This document shows positions 1 through 10,500 of a stretch of 64,000 bases of DNA, piece after piece (the stretch's first letter is position 1; each line of letters opens with the position of its first letter). The notes under the pieces are model-generated. The model was not told the DNA's origin. It saw only the letters and a list, made by a program, of their open reading frames with translations, and did no database searches. Source of the DNA: Basidiobolus meristosporus CBS 931.73 (taxonomy: Eukaryota > Basidiobolomycota > Basidiobolomycetes > Basidiobolales > Basidiobolaceae); NCBI GenBank assembly GCA_002104905.1, contig MCFE01000358.1, positions 1 to 64,000 of the forward strand. Reading direction: 5' to 3'. The translations under genes were made by a program, and so were the position numbers.

Positions 1-191
1 AGGAAATTACAGCGAGAGGAGATCTAGTTTATGGCATGACTTCTGAGCGGCCATCTTATTATTGATGAGCACACCCGTACAATCGTCATGTTTTGATGTT
101 AATTATTGGTTTATCATTGTTTGCTTTCTTCGTAATGGGGTGAAAATTTTACTTCTCTTGCAAACACTTCACGCTCCACAAATCATGAGTG
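1..191. repeat. Left copy of a 191-bp direct repeat
   Basis: This segment recurs at 2567-2757 with only a few substitutions, all near its end. On the minus strand the right copy lies upstream of the repetitive-protein gene at 904-2344, so this left copy probably lies upstream of a second gene copy outside the window. Confidence 0.9.
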
Positions 192-903
192 GATTTCCAA
201 GGTTTCGAATATAAAATTCAATAAAGGTTAATACGGATCATATTTGTTGGATGGTTGACATAGTAGTGGGGTTTACTTTTATATCCCATTGGAACACCTT
301 GTATTCGGCGTGAAAATAAACTTATGAACTCCTTATTTTCGGACGAAGCCAATCCCATGATCGGGTGGTTTTTCGAAATGAAATCAAAACATTCGATATT
401 GGCCACGAGTGCTCAGGATTTGCACATAGCACCTTGGGGCCTTGCTTAGTCACTTAAAAGTACAAGTTGCATATATATATGCCAATACGATAGAGCTCAT
501 ACTAACACCCTGAATAATCTTTATGGATGGGGCTTGATTCAGAGCTCACTCGCCTACTCGATAGACTAAGGGCAAAGACATATCATCCTTGTGCACGTCA
601 TTGGAGTATTTTTGTCACAAGATTTCTGAAATGCCGAGAATAACAAGTTATCCAAACCGCAGCATAACATTATAACATCTGTGGTTTTTGGCATGCCAAA
701 CGTGCGCTGATTTCAAAAAACCCACCTTTCCTTTACCAATCACTATCTAATCAACATCATATCCTGAATATGCATTGCTTTTATTTAATCCTGAAGCCCT
801 TCAGGAATAATTCCTTACAAACGTCAAGTTCACCATAAGTAAAGACACAATAGGAGGGTCTTTAGTACTCATTTCTGCGAGAAATTCCACTTACATTGCC
901 ACC
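192..903. other. Intergenic, no gene recognised
   Basis: AT-rich sequence between the left direct repeat and the 3' end of the repetitive-protein gene. The only open frame (218-406, minus, 62 codons) has no recognisable motif. A 3' UTR and polyadenylation signals for the minus-strand gene are expected here, but none is clear. Confidence 0.6.
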
Positions 904-2344
904 TTACTCGTACTGACGACCGAATCGGGAACGAGGATAGTTCTCTTGGCCATTTCTGCGAGAAACCTCTCTCTCATACTCGTAGTCAAGCTCATCTTGC
1001 TCATGTTGGCGTCCATAGCGAGAACGAGGGTAGTTCTGTTGGCCATTTCTTCCTGCGAATCCTCTCTCGTACTCATTGTTTTGCTCATCCTGCTCGTATT
1101 GGCGTCCATAGCGAGAGCGTGGGTAGCCTTGCTGCCCATTTCTACGAGAAATGCCTCTCTCGTACTCGTTGTCAAGTTCGTCTTGCCCATATTGGCTACC
1201 AAAACGAGAACGGGGATAGTTTTGCTGGCCATTTCTTCCTCTTTGATACTCGTTGTCATACTCATCCTGGTCGTACTGGCGTCCATAGCGAGAGTGAGGA
1301 TAGTTCTGTTGGCCATTTCTGCGGGAAACCCCTCTCTCGTACTCATTGTCAAGTTCGTCTTGCTCATATTGGCGACCAAAGCGAGAACGGGGATAGTTCT
1401 GCTGTCTGTTCCTGCCTACAAATCCTCTTTCATACTCATCATGCTCGTACTGATGACCCAAGCGAGAACGGGGATAGTTTTCCTGGCTATTTCTTCCTCT
1501 TTGATACTCGTTGTCATACTCATGCTGGTCGTACTGGCGTCCATAGCGAGAGCGAGGATAGTTCTGCGAACCATTTCTGCGGGAAACTCCTCTCTCGTAC
1601 TCATCATCAACTCATCTCTCATATTGGCGACCAAAGCGAGAACGGGATAGTTCTGCTGTCTGTTCTGCTACAATCTCTTTCATACTCATCATGCTCATAT
1701 TGCGACCAAGCGAGAACGGGATAGTTTTCCTGGCTATTTCTTCCTCTTTGATACTCGTTGTCATACTCATGCTGGTCGTACTGGCGTCCATAGCGAGAGC
1801 GAGGATAGTTCTGCGAACCATTTCTGCGGGAAACTCCTCTCTCGTACTCATCATCAAACTCATCCTCCTCATATTGGCGACCAAAGCGAGAACGCGGGTA
1901 GTTTGGCTGGTCATTTCTTCCTCTTTGGTACTCGTTGTCATACTCATCTTGCTCATACTGGCGTCCATAGCGAGAGCGAGGATAGTTCTGCTGACCATTT
2001 CTGCGAGAAACCCCTCTCTCATACTCGTTGTCATACTCGTTGTCATACTCGTCTTGCTCATATTGGCGTCCAAGGCGAGAACGAGGGTAGTTGTCTTGTC
2101 CACTTCTTCCGGCTAATCCTCTCTCATACTCATTGTCATACTCGCCTTGCTCATATTGGCGGCCAAAGCCAGAGCGTGGGTAGTTTTGCTGACTATTTCT
2201 TCCTCTTTGGTACTCGTTGTCATACTCATCTTGCTCATACTGACGTCCGTAGCGAGGGTGAGGGTAGTTCTGCTGGTTGCTTCTACCGGTCAAGCCATTT
2301 TGGTATTCACCATCAAATTCAAGATGCTGTCTGTTGGAAGCCAT
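904..2344 (-). CDS. Repetitive low-complexity protein rich in Tyr, Arg, Asn, Gln, Asp and Glu
   Basis: I do not recognise a family. The protein starts MASNRQHLEF at 2344 and then consists almost wholly of imperfect units of roughly 25-30 residues, alternating a cationic block (NGQQNYPRSRYGRQ) with an acidic block (YEQDEYDNEYQRG). There is no signal peptide or membrane segment, and the composition is that of an intrinsically disordered, possibly phase-separating protein. The frame is open from 2344 to about 1730 and again from about 1461 to the stop at 904. Between about 1600 and 1735 several one-base deletions, mostly in short homopolymers, break it. That stretch is a near copy of 1381-1490, so sequence error in a repeat is as likely as real decay. 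The start is supported by a TATA box 59 bp upstream. A structural or RNA-binding role would be a guess. Confidence 0.6.
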
Positions 2345-2402
2345 GTTGGAAATGCGTTGCGGAGATAGTCAGTTGATGTCTGGTAAAGGCAGCAAGATGG
2401 AT

Positions 2403-2410
2403 ATTTTATA
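2403..2410 (-). promoter_or_regulatory. TATA box of the repetitive-protein gene
   Basis: Minus-strand TATAAAAT lies 59 bp upstream of the ATG at 2344. The spacing resembles that of the TATA boxes in the UNC93-like array further along. Confidence 0.55.
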
Positions 2411-2566
2411 CCGAGAATGAGGCTTAGAGGTAGGTAGTCAAGCAGTCTATCTAAGCCACCTTGACCAGCGACATTTTGAAGAAAAATTTCCAATCAACAG
2501 CTAATGCTGTCACGTAATAATCAATTGAGTAGTGCACTCAATTACGAACATGGTGGCTTGGCTAGT

Positions 2567-2757
2567 AGGAAATTACAGCGAGAGGAGATCTAGTTTATGG
2601 CATGACTTCTGAGCGGCCATCTTATTATTGATGAGCACACCCGTACAATCGTCATGTTTTGATGTTAATTATTGGTTTATCATTGTTTGCTTTCTTCGTA
2701 ATGGGGTGAAAATTTTACTTCTCTTGCAAATACTCCACGCTCCACGAATTATGAGTG
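2567..2757. repeat. Right copy of the 191-bp direct repeat
   Basis: Near-identical to 1-191 at an offset of 2566 bp. Differences are confined to the last 40 bp or so. It lies upstream of the minus-strand repetitive-protein gene and may be part of its duplicated 5' region. Confidence 0.9.
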
Positions 2758-2905
2758 AAGCTCTATTATTTGATGAATTATACTACTGAGCAGTATACAG
2801 CTTGGACGGTATCAATAGGCTTGATGCCCAGGACTGATCGAAACAAAAGATCGATGAGCTCTAACCTGAGGTTTTAGTTGGACACATCGGAGCCCTGTAC
2901 AGCTG

Positions 2906-2978
2906 CGAGGAGCATGGGACTCGAGCCCACAATCCCGAGATCCGAAGTCTGATGCCTTATCCATTAGGCCAACGCCCC
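2906..2978 (-). tRNA. tRNA-Arg (anticodon TCG), intronless, with stem mismatches
   Basis: On the minus strand a 73-nt cloverleaf can be drawn: acceptor GGGGCGT, D arm GCCT-AATGGATA-AGGC, anticodon stem-loop TCAGA-CTTCGGA-TCTCG with TCG at positions 34-36, variable GGATT, T arm GTGGG-CTCGAGT-CCCAT, acceptor GCTCCTC and discriminator G. The body is strongly tRNA-Arg-like. However, the anticodon stem has one C-C mismatch, the acceptor stem has one C-T mismatch, and there are G-T wobbles. The gene may be functional but low-scoring, or a tRNA pseudogene. Confidence 0.7.
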
Positions 2979-3479
2979 TGTATTTCATCGATATGTTACA
3001 GAGTAAGGAGTCCCTCAATGTTAAGTGGCATCAATGCATACAAAGACGACTTAGTAGTCCGGAAAAAGGAAAAGAGATAAAGCACCATACTCCCAATATG
3101 GAATAAATACCAATCAAACAATTGAATAAAGTTAAGTTTTAGCAAGGAAACTCACGGTAGAAACGATTATTACATTGAACATATTTTTACAAGCCACCAT
3201 CCTAGCATCTTGAAAGATATTCTCACATTACCCCGTCGAATCTATAATTTAACATGCACGTTATCTATTTACGTACTCTTTAATTACGTAACAGATGTTA
3301 TGAAATCCCGGTTTGTTGCTGTCTTTTGGTTGGTGTAACAAGGTCTGTCTTTACATTGGCTTAGGATCTGCTATACACATTTTGTGATTGCTTGCATACA
3401 GTTTTGTCTCATATTTGACCGTACGTTCGTACGTACTTTGGTGCTGACACCTCTATGTATGCCTGGACCCTCTGTTCGT
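2979..3479. other. Intergenic, no gene recognised
   Basis: AT-rich sequence between the tRNA and the transporter pseudogene. No open frame with recognisable content. A C-terminal remnant of the transporter pseudogene may extend into its right end. Confidence 0.5.
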
Positions 3480-4641
3480 TGATGGCTTTTAGGTAGCCTA
3501 TAATATGTCAGGAGTGATCTCCAATAACTCCGAATAGCTCCACCAAGCCGATGAGTACAACTATTGTGAAGTTGCAGCATATTTTGCGGATGGGTGAGAT
3601 ATAGGCCCAGATATATGTGCACAGAATCGATACGCCATCTATCGTGTCAATGAGAGCCATTCCAGCGGTGAGCAATAGCGGGAAAAAAGGATGTAGGTCA
3701 TAGGCAGCCCTTTGTTGACTTGGATGGCCGAGAGGGCCAGCAATGTTACTTCGGTAGCTATATCAAATCTCAGGCCAAAGAGAACCCTCCAATAGGTACA
3801 TCTTTCAACTAGCATCAACAAAAGCAAATACTCGTCTTAATAGGCGTGTGAAGTAACCTCCAGAATTCAACATTTCTTTGACATCCACCTTACGGTAAAC
3901 TCTCCGAGTTTGGAGTGTCTTCAGTTACTTCCATAAACCACAGGGTGCGACAGCATTCATGATTCCAATCAGCAAGTAAAATATTCCTGATACGACAGTC
4001 CCAATGATGCCGCCGACGGTCTCGAAAGATGGGAATTTACTGGCAACTACTGTGGCGGTGGCAGCAACGGCAATCGAAGCGCAGACAACAACGGTGGAAT
4101 AGTCAATGGAGAAAAAGAAGACAATTAAGCAAGGTCGCTTTCCAGACTGAATTAGCTTATGAGTGACATTATCAACGGCTATATTGGCAGATAATTTACC
4201 TGGGTTCTTGCAATATACAGTAGGAGGACATTACCTGCGATGTGGTCAGCATTCGATGCATGACTCAACCCAAGATTGCAAGCTAATACCTCCTCCCCGA
4301 TAAGATCATACTCGATCAGTGCGATACCCGCTGCTACCCAGATACCAATATTTAATGATGCCAGGAACAAAAAAAGCGGGATAAGCTTCTGCTTGAAAGT
4401 GCGGGTTTCCCTCAGGGCAAACATCTCTGCTATATGTATGATGTGAGTGGGTTGAGGTAGTGGGTGAGGACAAGCTTTCTTTTATATGGATACTGCTTGG
4501 AATGATTTTTGGGGAGATGTTTCTTGAATATGTGCCAGGGCTAGGGCTACGTAGTGAATCTGTCTCATGGATGTTGAGGATGTTCTGTTTTAACAAAGGC
4601 GAATCCTCACTTGGACCTGAGTAGCTGAACATTTCAGTCAT
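3480..4641 (-). pseudogene. NiCoT-family nickel/cobalt transporter pseudogene
   Basis: The family imports Ni2+ or Co2+ across the plasma membrane through an eight-TM permease (fungal example: S. pombe Nic1). The remnant is readable in order: an N-terminal tail from 4641, TM1, the signature region GLSHASNADHIA (family: H-A-x-D-A-D-H-I, so one Asp is changed), AVDNVTHKLIQ, FFFSIDYSTVV, VGGIIGTVVSGIFYLLIG, LFGLRFDIATEVTLLALSA, and GMALIDTIDGVSILC. Two introns fit perfectly, 4430-4493 (64 nt) and 4179-4234 (56 nt); the second restores HIA-AVDNVT. Lesions are clear: in-frame TAA after LWK near 3936, TGA replacing a Trp before KMY near 3805, a frameshift just after it, another at a T run near 3685, and TGA after GDHS near 3510. 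The number of lesions argues for a true pseudogene rather than sequencing error. Confidence 0.8.
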
Positions 4642-4899
4642 TTCAAGTCATCCTCTCAATGAGAAATGCAATGTACATTTGGCATTCAAATTCATTGAAG
4701 TGCCATCTCCAATCACCAGTGAACATCTTTTTACATGACATCCACCAGTGTTTGCAGTTTTTTTGGTGACGACTGTCGGAATAATTAAATCTTTGAAGAA
4801 AACGTAGCTATGGTTACTACTGCGTTTCGGGTAAACAATCTCTCGAAGTGTACGGAAAGATTCTTTGGCTTTAGCACTAAATTGGAATCGAAAAGAATT

Positions 4900-5900
4900 C
4901 GCTCCCGATGCGGGCTGTGCTTGGGAAGTGACAGGGTCATACTTGCGCACTAAAGCGCTGGTTAGCCAAAGGGAAAATTAGTAGTTTCAAGGAAAATTAC
5001 CAATCAACAAGAGAATGGTCTTCATTTCGATCATAGCAAGGCCCTTTCCTATACCTGGTACTCAAATTTGATACCATTAACGGCATTGTTACCTGGCATC
5101 CACTTACATCAGCGTTCACCATCGGTAAATGGGCCTCAACCTAGAAGATTTTGAAGGCGCTCCTCAGGGGGCAGCCGCCTATCTGGGTCAAACTCATCCG
5201 GATTATCTCAATATTTAGCGCTACGATGCGTTGCATATATGTTCAAGGCTACTAGAGTGCCTTTCGGAATGCGAGTATCGCCAACAATGGTGTCAGTGGC
5301 GGTGGAAACGTGTTGGCAGTAAGGTTCCAGCCGGATACAGTGGCATAGCCTCTTTAATAATTGCCTCTAGATATTGTAAAGCTATTAAAGTTGGAAAGCA
5401 TCGTTGGCTGGTGTCCACAACAAAACCTACATTGGATTTCGGCCAAGGATGGCACCGCCTTGTTGGAGTGAGTTAATTTCTTGTCTTGCTCTGGCCATCA
5501 CCATCGGATATTAGCCAGGAAATGAATGGTACAAACTAGTGAGTCTGCCGCTGTGTCTTCGAGAGAGTTAGAGGAAACATGCAGGTAATAAAAATGCTTA
5601 TGAATACACTACCATGCCCCGCATGAATCAGCCTAACCATTTCACTCTAAAAACTGCCAATGAGCTGTGAGAACTGTGAAGGTCGTAAGGCTACATGAAA
5701 ATCAAAACTAAACAAGACTTTTCCGAGTGAATCCAAAGTCAATCTGATCAATAAACATCAGCGGTGGCTTCTTGCAAGTTAATCCGCTCATATTCACAGC
5801 CTCATTGCATGATCCAAGTCGAATATTGGGTCTGCCTTGTCCATCATATCAAACAAATCATGCATCACCGGGGTAAATCCAAAGGAAGGACTGCGAGTGC
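4900..5900 (-). pseudogene. Cytochrome P450 pseudogene (C-terminal half readable)
   Basis: Minus-strand fragments follow the P450 order: INLQ and LDSLGKVLFSFDF around 5690-5790, J-helix-like ARQEINSLQQGG, K-helix YLEAIIKEAMPLYPAG (ExxR has become E-A-M-P), DTIVGDTRIPKGTLVALNIY, the PERF-like DEFDPDRR, then the haem loop. A 53-nt intron at 5055-5107 splits the haem-ligand codon; splicing gives PFTDGER-stop-CIGKGLAMIEMKTIL, where Cys is the haem ligand. Lesions include TGA immediately before that Cys, TGA in place of Trp after RSAKY, a stop in LLG-stop-GPF, a frameshift after RFHRH, and loss of the ExxR arginine. P450s are haem monooxygenases normally anchored in the ER. Left and right limits are approximate. 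Confidence 0.75.
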
Positions 5901-7514
5901 CACTCTAATTAGTATGGACTTACAATCACAGGTGAGGGGGATACAAAACTCGTGGCTACTCAGTGGGATGAAGCAGCGAATGTACACAACTGGTAAGAAC
6001 ATTGACCCAGGCAGCTGGTACGATGCAATCGTGTCCGGTTGCGCAGGTTTGTGTCCATTTGGATACGAAAGAAGCGTACGTCATGAGGTTAGCCGGGAAA
6101 ACATGTTTATTAATATGATACTTTCCAACACATATGACGTTGTGTACGACATCGGATGGTCCAAACGTATTTTCGGTGTTACTTATGCATATGGAAGGGG
6201 TCGAGAAACGGTGGACAATTTGCTTACGCCAACGGATACTAAAATGGAAGACAATAGCAAACCGAGTGTGTGCTTCCAAGGCCGATGCTCTACCGATCTA
6301 TGAAGATAGTGCAGCACTAGTGGCAGGTGCGTGGGCACTATTCAATTGCAGATACAGAACTTGGGACTGATATGTGAAGTATATTCTACAACAACGAAGT
6401 GCCTACGCGGTAGACGCCGATATATACGAACAAATAAACGAATCACCTTTGGAAATGAAGACGGCCAGTGGGAGCAATCGGTTTGCGAGAGATGTACGAA
6501 AATGATAAAACAGAGCATAGAGCTGGTCTACGGGATATCGCAGTGTGGGCAGCTATCCACGATGCATCAAGAAGAGGGAATTATGGGGATCCGCGACGTG
6601 GAGGATTGCTAAAAGCGCCACTTGTTCTGTACAAAGTGTGTTTAGAATATTCACATCAGACCAACATAATTATTGATTATAGTATTCACATTAAACTAAC
6701 ATAATTATCGATCTGAGGGACTGACATTCATCACAATAATATGCATTACACATTAATAAGCATCAATTTCCAAACAATAATAATCAAGCACCATTCAAAG
6801 AAGTACACAGCAACAGCTGGTTCGTGACCAACAAACCTAGAATCCAAAAGGCGTGGGGTGGGTAATATCCTCTGTAGTCAGCATTGGCCATTGAGCATAA
6901 GCCACCATCAGGACCATTTCAAGGCGCGCAGCACAAACTAATCCGGATTGTCCGAATCTTGGCCATATCCTGTTTGTGATTCTTACTTGTTGCTATACTA
7001 CATCCACAACCTACATAGGCCTGTCCTCTATCAACAGCCAGCATAGTAGTATTCTCAATCGACTAACATGGAAAGTGATTCAACAACCTACACAAATAGG
7101 AGAGCATAAGAAAATCTTTCTCAAATATCATTCCTTTCGGGTACGTATTAAGGAGCTTTAAGGATTAATAATGTACATATTAAGTCAACTCCACCTATCA
7201 TTGGTGTGAGGTGGAAATAACCAAGAGTAGGCACACCTTAAAGCACACCTTAAAAACATTGGTGAACCGAGGTCCTAAAAGCTTAGCGGCATGATTTATA
7301 AAACCTTAAATAGATAGGCCAAAACCAGTACAAGTCCACATAGTTCTAGAATGGATCTTAGGGTCTTACATCACACTTTGCACAACAATTCCACTCCATC
7401 TCGGGCCTCGCGATTTAGCCAATCATCGGTCCTGGGTTTGAGCCATCCTTTAAGTGTTGAGAGGTGTGAGCATTTGAAGCCGATTATTCTGCACGTTGTT
7501 AGCACTGAGCCAGT
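5901..7514. other. Region without a recognised gene
   Basis: 5901-6300 may hold scrambled N-terminal P450 sequence on the minus strand. On the plus strand 5764-6303 is open for 179 codons and continues in other frames to about 6704, but I recognise no motif. From 6705 to 7514 the sequence is AT-rich with no coding signal and should include the promoter of the tricalbin gene starting at 7515. Confidence 0.5.
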
Positions 7515-10500
7515 ATGTCCAATATTCCTCACATGCCGAATGAACTTAGTCCTGACAATCCAGTGGACTCTGCAAATGTTCCAAAAGAAGTCGAAGCTGC
7601 CAACCTTCCTAATATGCCTGGGAATATCCCTCTGACAGAACCCTCGGTTAATGCCCCTCAAGAGCCTGTTCAGCAGATGAACGAGGCAATACAGGGAAAA
7701 GCGGATAAAGAGCCGCCCCAGCCCAATACCCCTATACATTCTTTTCAGCCCGGTGTTTCTCCTGAGGAAAAAGTGAAGATTGAGGAAGCCGCTGGTACGG
7801 TTTTGCCAAATACTCCCCTTTCAAGTGACATAAATGAGACCAAGAGCGTAGCCTCCGACACGAAGTCTGAGAAATTTGGTGGCCCAAACATCCCTCTAGA
7901 ACGGTCCGCTACCGCCTACACTACACAATCACTTCAATCTACCGATTCCACAGCCACCGTTGGCTGGAAAGAATCAAACGAAAGCTTTTTGAGCTCCTAC
8001 TCTGGTCAAGAATGGCAAAACGTGGCCTGCTTAGTCGCCATCACTTTGGTGACTTACCTTTTGGCTAAACTTGGACTCGGCCTAGCTTGGTGTCTAGTTG
8101 TGTTGGCTTTCGTTGGTAAGTGGTATGAGCCATGCGTAACGTGGCCCAAATGAGGTATTGATGTTTCTCATTCCCAGCTAAATACTACATCAACTCCGTA
8201 AAAAGATTCCGAAGAAATGCCAGAGATGACATCTCTCGTGAACTAGCCCTTACCAAGGTAAACTCTACCACAAAATCGTTTGCGCCCTGTGACATCGACT
8301 AAATCGCTCTGATAGCTTTTCACGGACACTGAGTCGACCGAATGGCTGAACATGTTTCTCAATAAATTCTGGCTAATCTATGAGCCGGCACTCTCCGCTA
8401 CAATTGTTAGTATTGCTGACGGAATCCTGGCGGTTTCCACTCCTGCATTCTTGGATTCTCTTCGACTCTCCGAGTTCACTTTAGGAACAAAAGCCCCAAG
8501 AGTCGAGTCCGTCAAGACCTTCTCCAACGAGGACGACGAAACGGTGGTAAGTGACCACCCTCGCTAGCATCGTACTCCAAGCTCAAAATACCTAATTGCT
8601 ACAATAGGAGATGGAATGGGAGGTTTCGTTCACACCCAATGATCTCCTGGACCTTACCAAGAGCCAGCTAAGGAACAAAATCAACCCAAAGATAGTCTTG
8701 GAGGTCCGTGTGGGCAAAGGATTTGTTGGGGCCGGAATACCTATTCTTGTGGAGGATATCTCATTCAATGGTCGCATGAGAGTGAAGATGAGACTCATGA
8801 GCAGTTTTCCGCATATGCAGTCCGTGGACTTGTCGTTCATAGAGCCACCCAGCTTTGACTACATTTTGAAGCCCCTCGGAGGCGAGACGTTTGGCTTTGA
8901 CATAGCACACATCCCTGGGCTTTCCGCATTCATCCGAGAGCAGGTCCATGCTATACTCGGCCCGATGTTGTATAATCCAAACGTTTTCACCTTGAATATG
9001 GAGCAAATAATGAGCGGTGTAGATACTGAGGCTGCTATCGGTGTCCTTAGACTCCATATCCGCAATGCTAGAAACCTGAAGAACCTGGAAGTGCTCGGGC
9101 TCTCTGACCCGTATGTCAGACTACATATCAACAACCGAGCTGAGCTGGGCCGCACCTCTTACAAACAAAACACTCTGAACCCAGTCTGGGACGAAACCTT
9201 CTTTATTCTAATTCACGATCTAAACGAAACACTCTCCCTGGAAGTTTTCGACAAGGAGGAGATCAAGAAAGACCGAAGCCTAGGCACTGCTACCTTCAAC
9301 ATGGCCTGTTTACTGGATGAGCCGGAGCAAGACCATATCATTGCCAAGGTGATCAGAGAGGGTGGCAAGGAGCATGGAGAGGTATGCTTCGATGCAACTT
9401 ACTGTCCTGTCGTTGAGCCCACCGTTCATGAAGATGGCACGATTACCCAAATCGAATCCAATCAAGGAATCCTCAAAGTGTTTGTCCACCAGGCGAAGGA
9501 TCTAACCCACAAAGCCTCTACTAAGCATAGCCCCTACTGCGTGGTGAAGCTCCGCGGAAAAACGATTCTCACCACGAAGGTTCTGAAGCGAAAGTCCAGT
9601 CCGGTGTGGGAAGATGCTGGCGAGGTGTTCGTCAACGATAAATCAACGGCAGTTCTATCATTTGATGTGCTGGACTCTCGAGGTGTTGCTGTGGACCCCG
9701 CGCTTGGCAAGTTCAGCATTGGCCTGAACGAAGCGCTCAAGAGGATGGAGGAACAGAATCAATGGTTCCCCCTCCGTGGCCATTATTCAGGGAAACTCCG
9801 AGTTTCTTTTGTCTGGTCACCTATCGAGCTGTCGAGCGAGATCATCCCCGCTGGCCATCTTGCCCCACCTACGGGTGTGGTAAGGCTAGATCTTATCGGA
9901 GCCAGGAACTTGAAGAATGTCGAAAAGATCGGCAAATCCGATCCATACGTAGTCGTCTCAGTCTCCGGAAGAACCCTCACTCGAACCGAGGTGATTGGCA
10001 ACAACTTAAATCCCGAATGGAACGAAACTCATTACATCGGAATCCGTAGCCCCCGCGAGGTGATCTACTTCGATGTGTATGATTTCGACAAAGTGGGGAA
10101 AGACAGGCGTTTAGGCTCCGCTTCAGTGCCTGCCAAGCAGATATTTGGTGAGCAAATCGGCAAGAATCGATGGGGACCCGGGGCTCCTCAAGAACTCAGA
10201 CTCGGCCTCCACCTGGAAGGCAAGGAAAGAGGGGAGATTCATCTGAAGGCCAGCTTCAATCCATTGATCGAGCCAGTGTCCCCTAGTGATCCAGTTACGC
10301 CCGAACCGGTGGAGGGTTCGGAGGTAGTAGCCCCTACCCAAGCTCTCAAGAAACCCATTGATTACACCCAATACACTACCGGTTTGTTGTCCGTCACACT
10401 GGGCCACACCCAAGGCATGAAGCGCCAAGTGGAAACCCCATACGCCGATGTGCTTCTCAACAACAATGAATACAATGTTGTTCATAGAACCAAGGCCAAG

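Noticed and set aside
946-1650. Plus-strand 234-codon hydrophobic frame, resembling a multi-pass membrane protein
   Set aside because: It is the antisense of the Arg/Tyr/Asp repeat gene: complementing those codons gives Leu, Val, Ile and Ser. The minus strand has a TATA box, a clear start and a regular repeat.
2812-3018. Minus-strand 68-codon frame reading GLMDKASDFGSRD
   Set aside because: This is the well-known false translation of a tRNA-Arg gene, which is the real feature here.
5764-6612. Plus-strand frames of up to 179 codons
   Set aside because: No recognisable motif and no splice structure that joins them. The left end overlaps minus-strand P450 remnants, so I do not call a gene.
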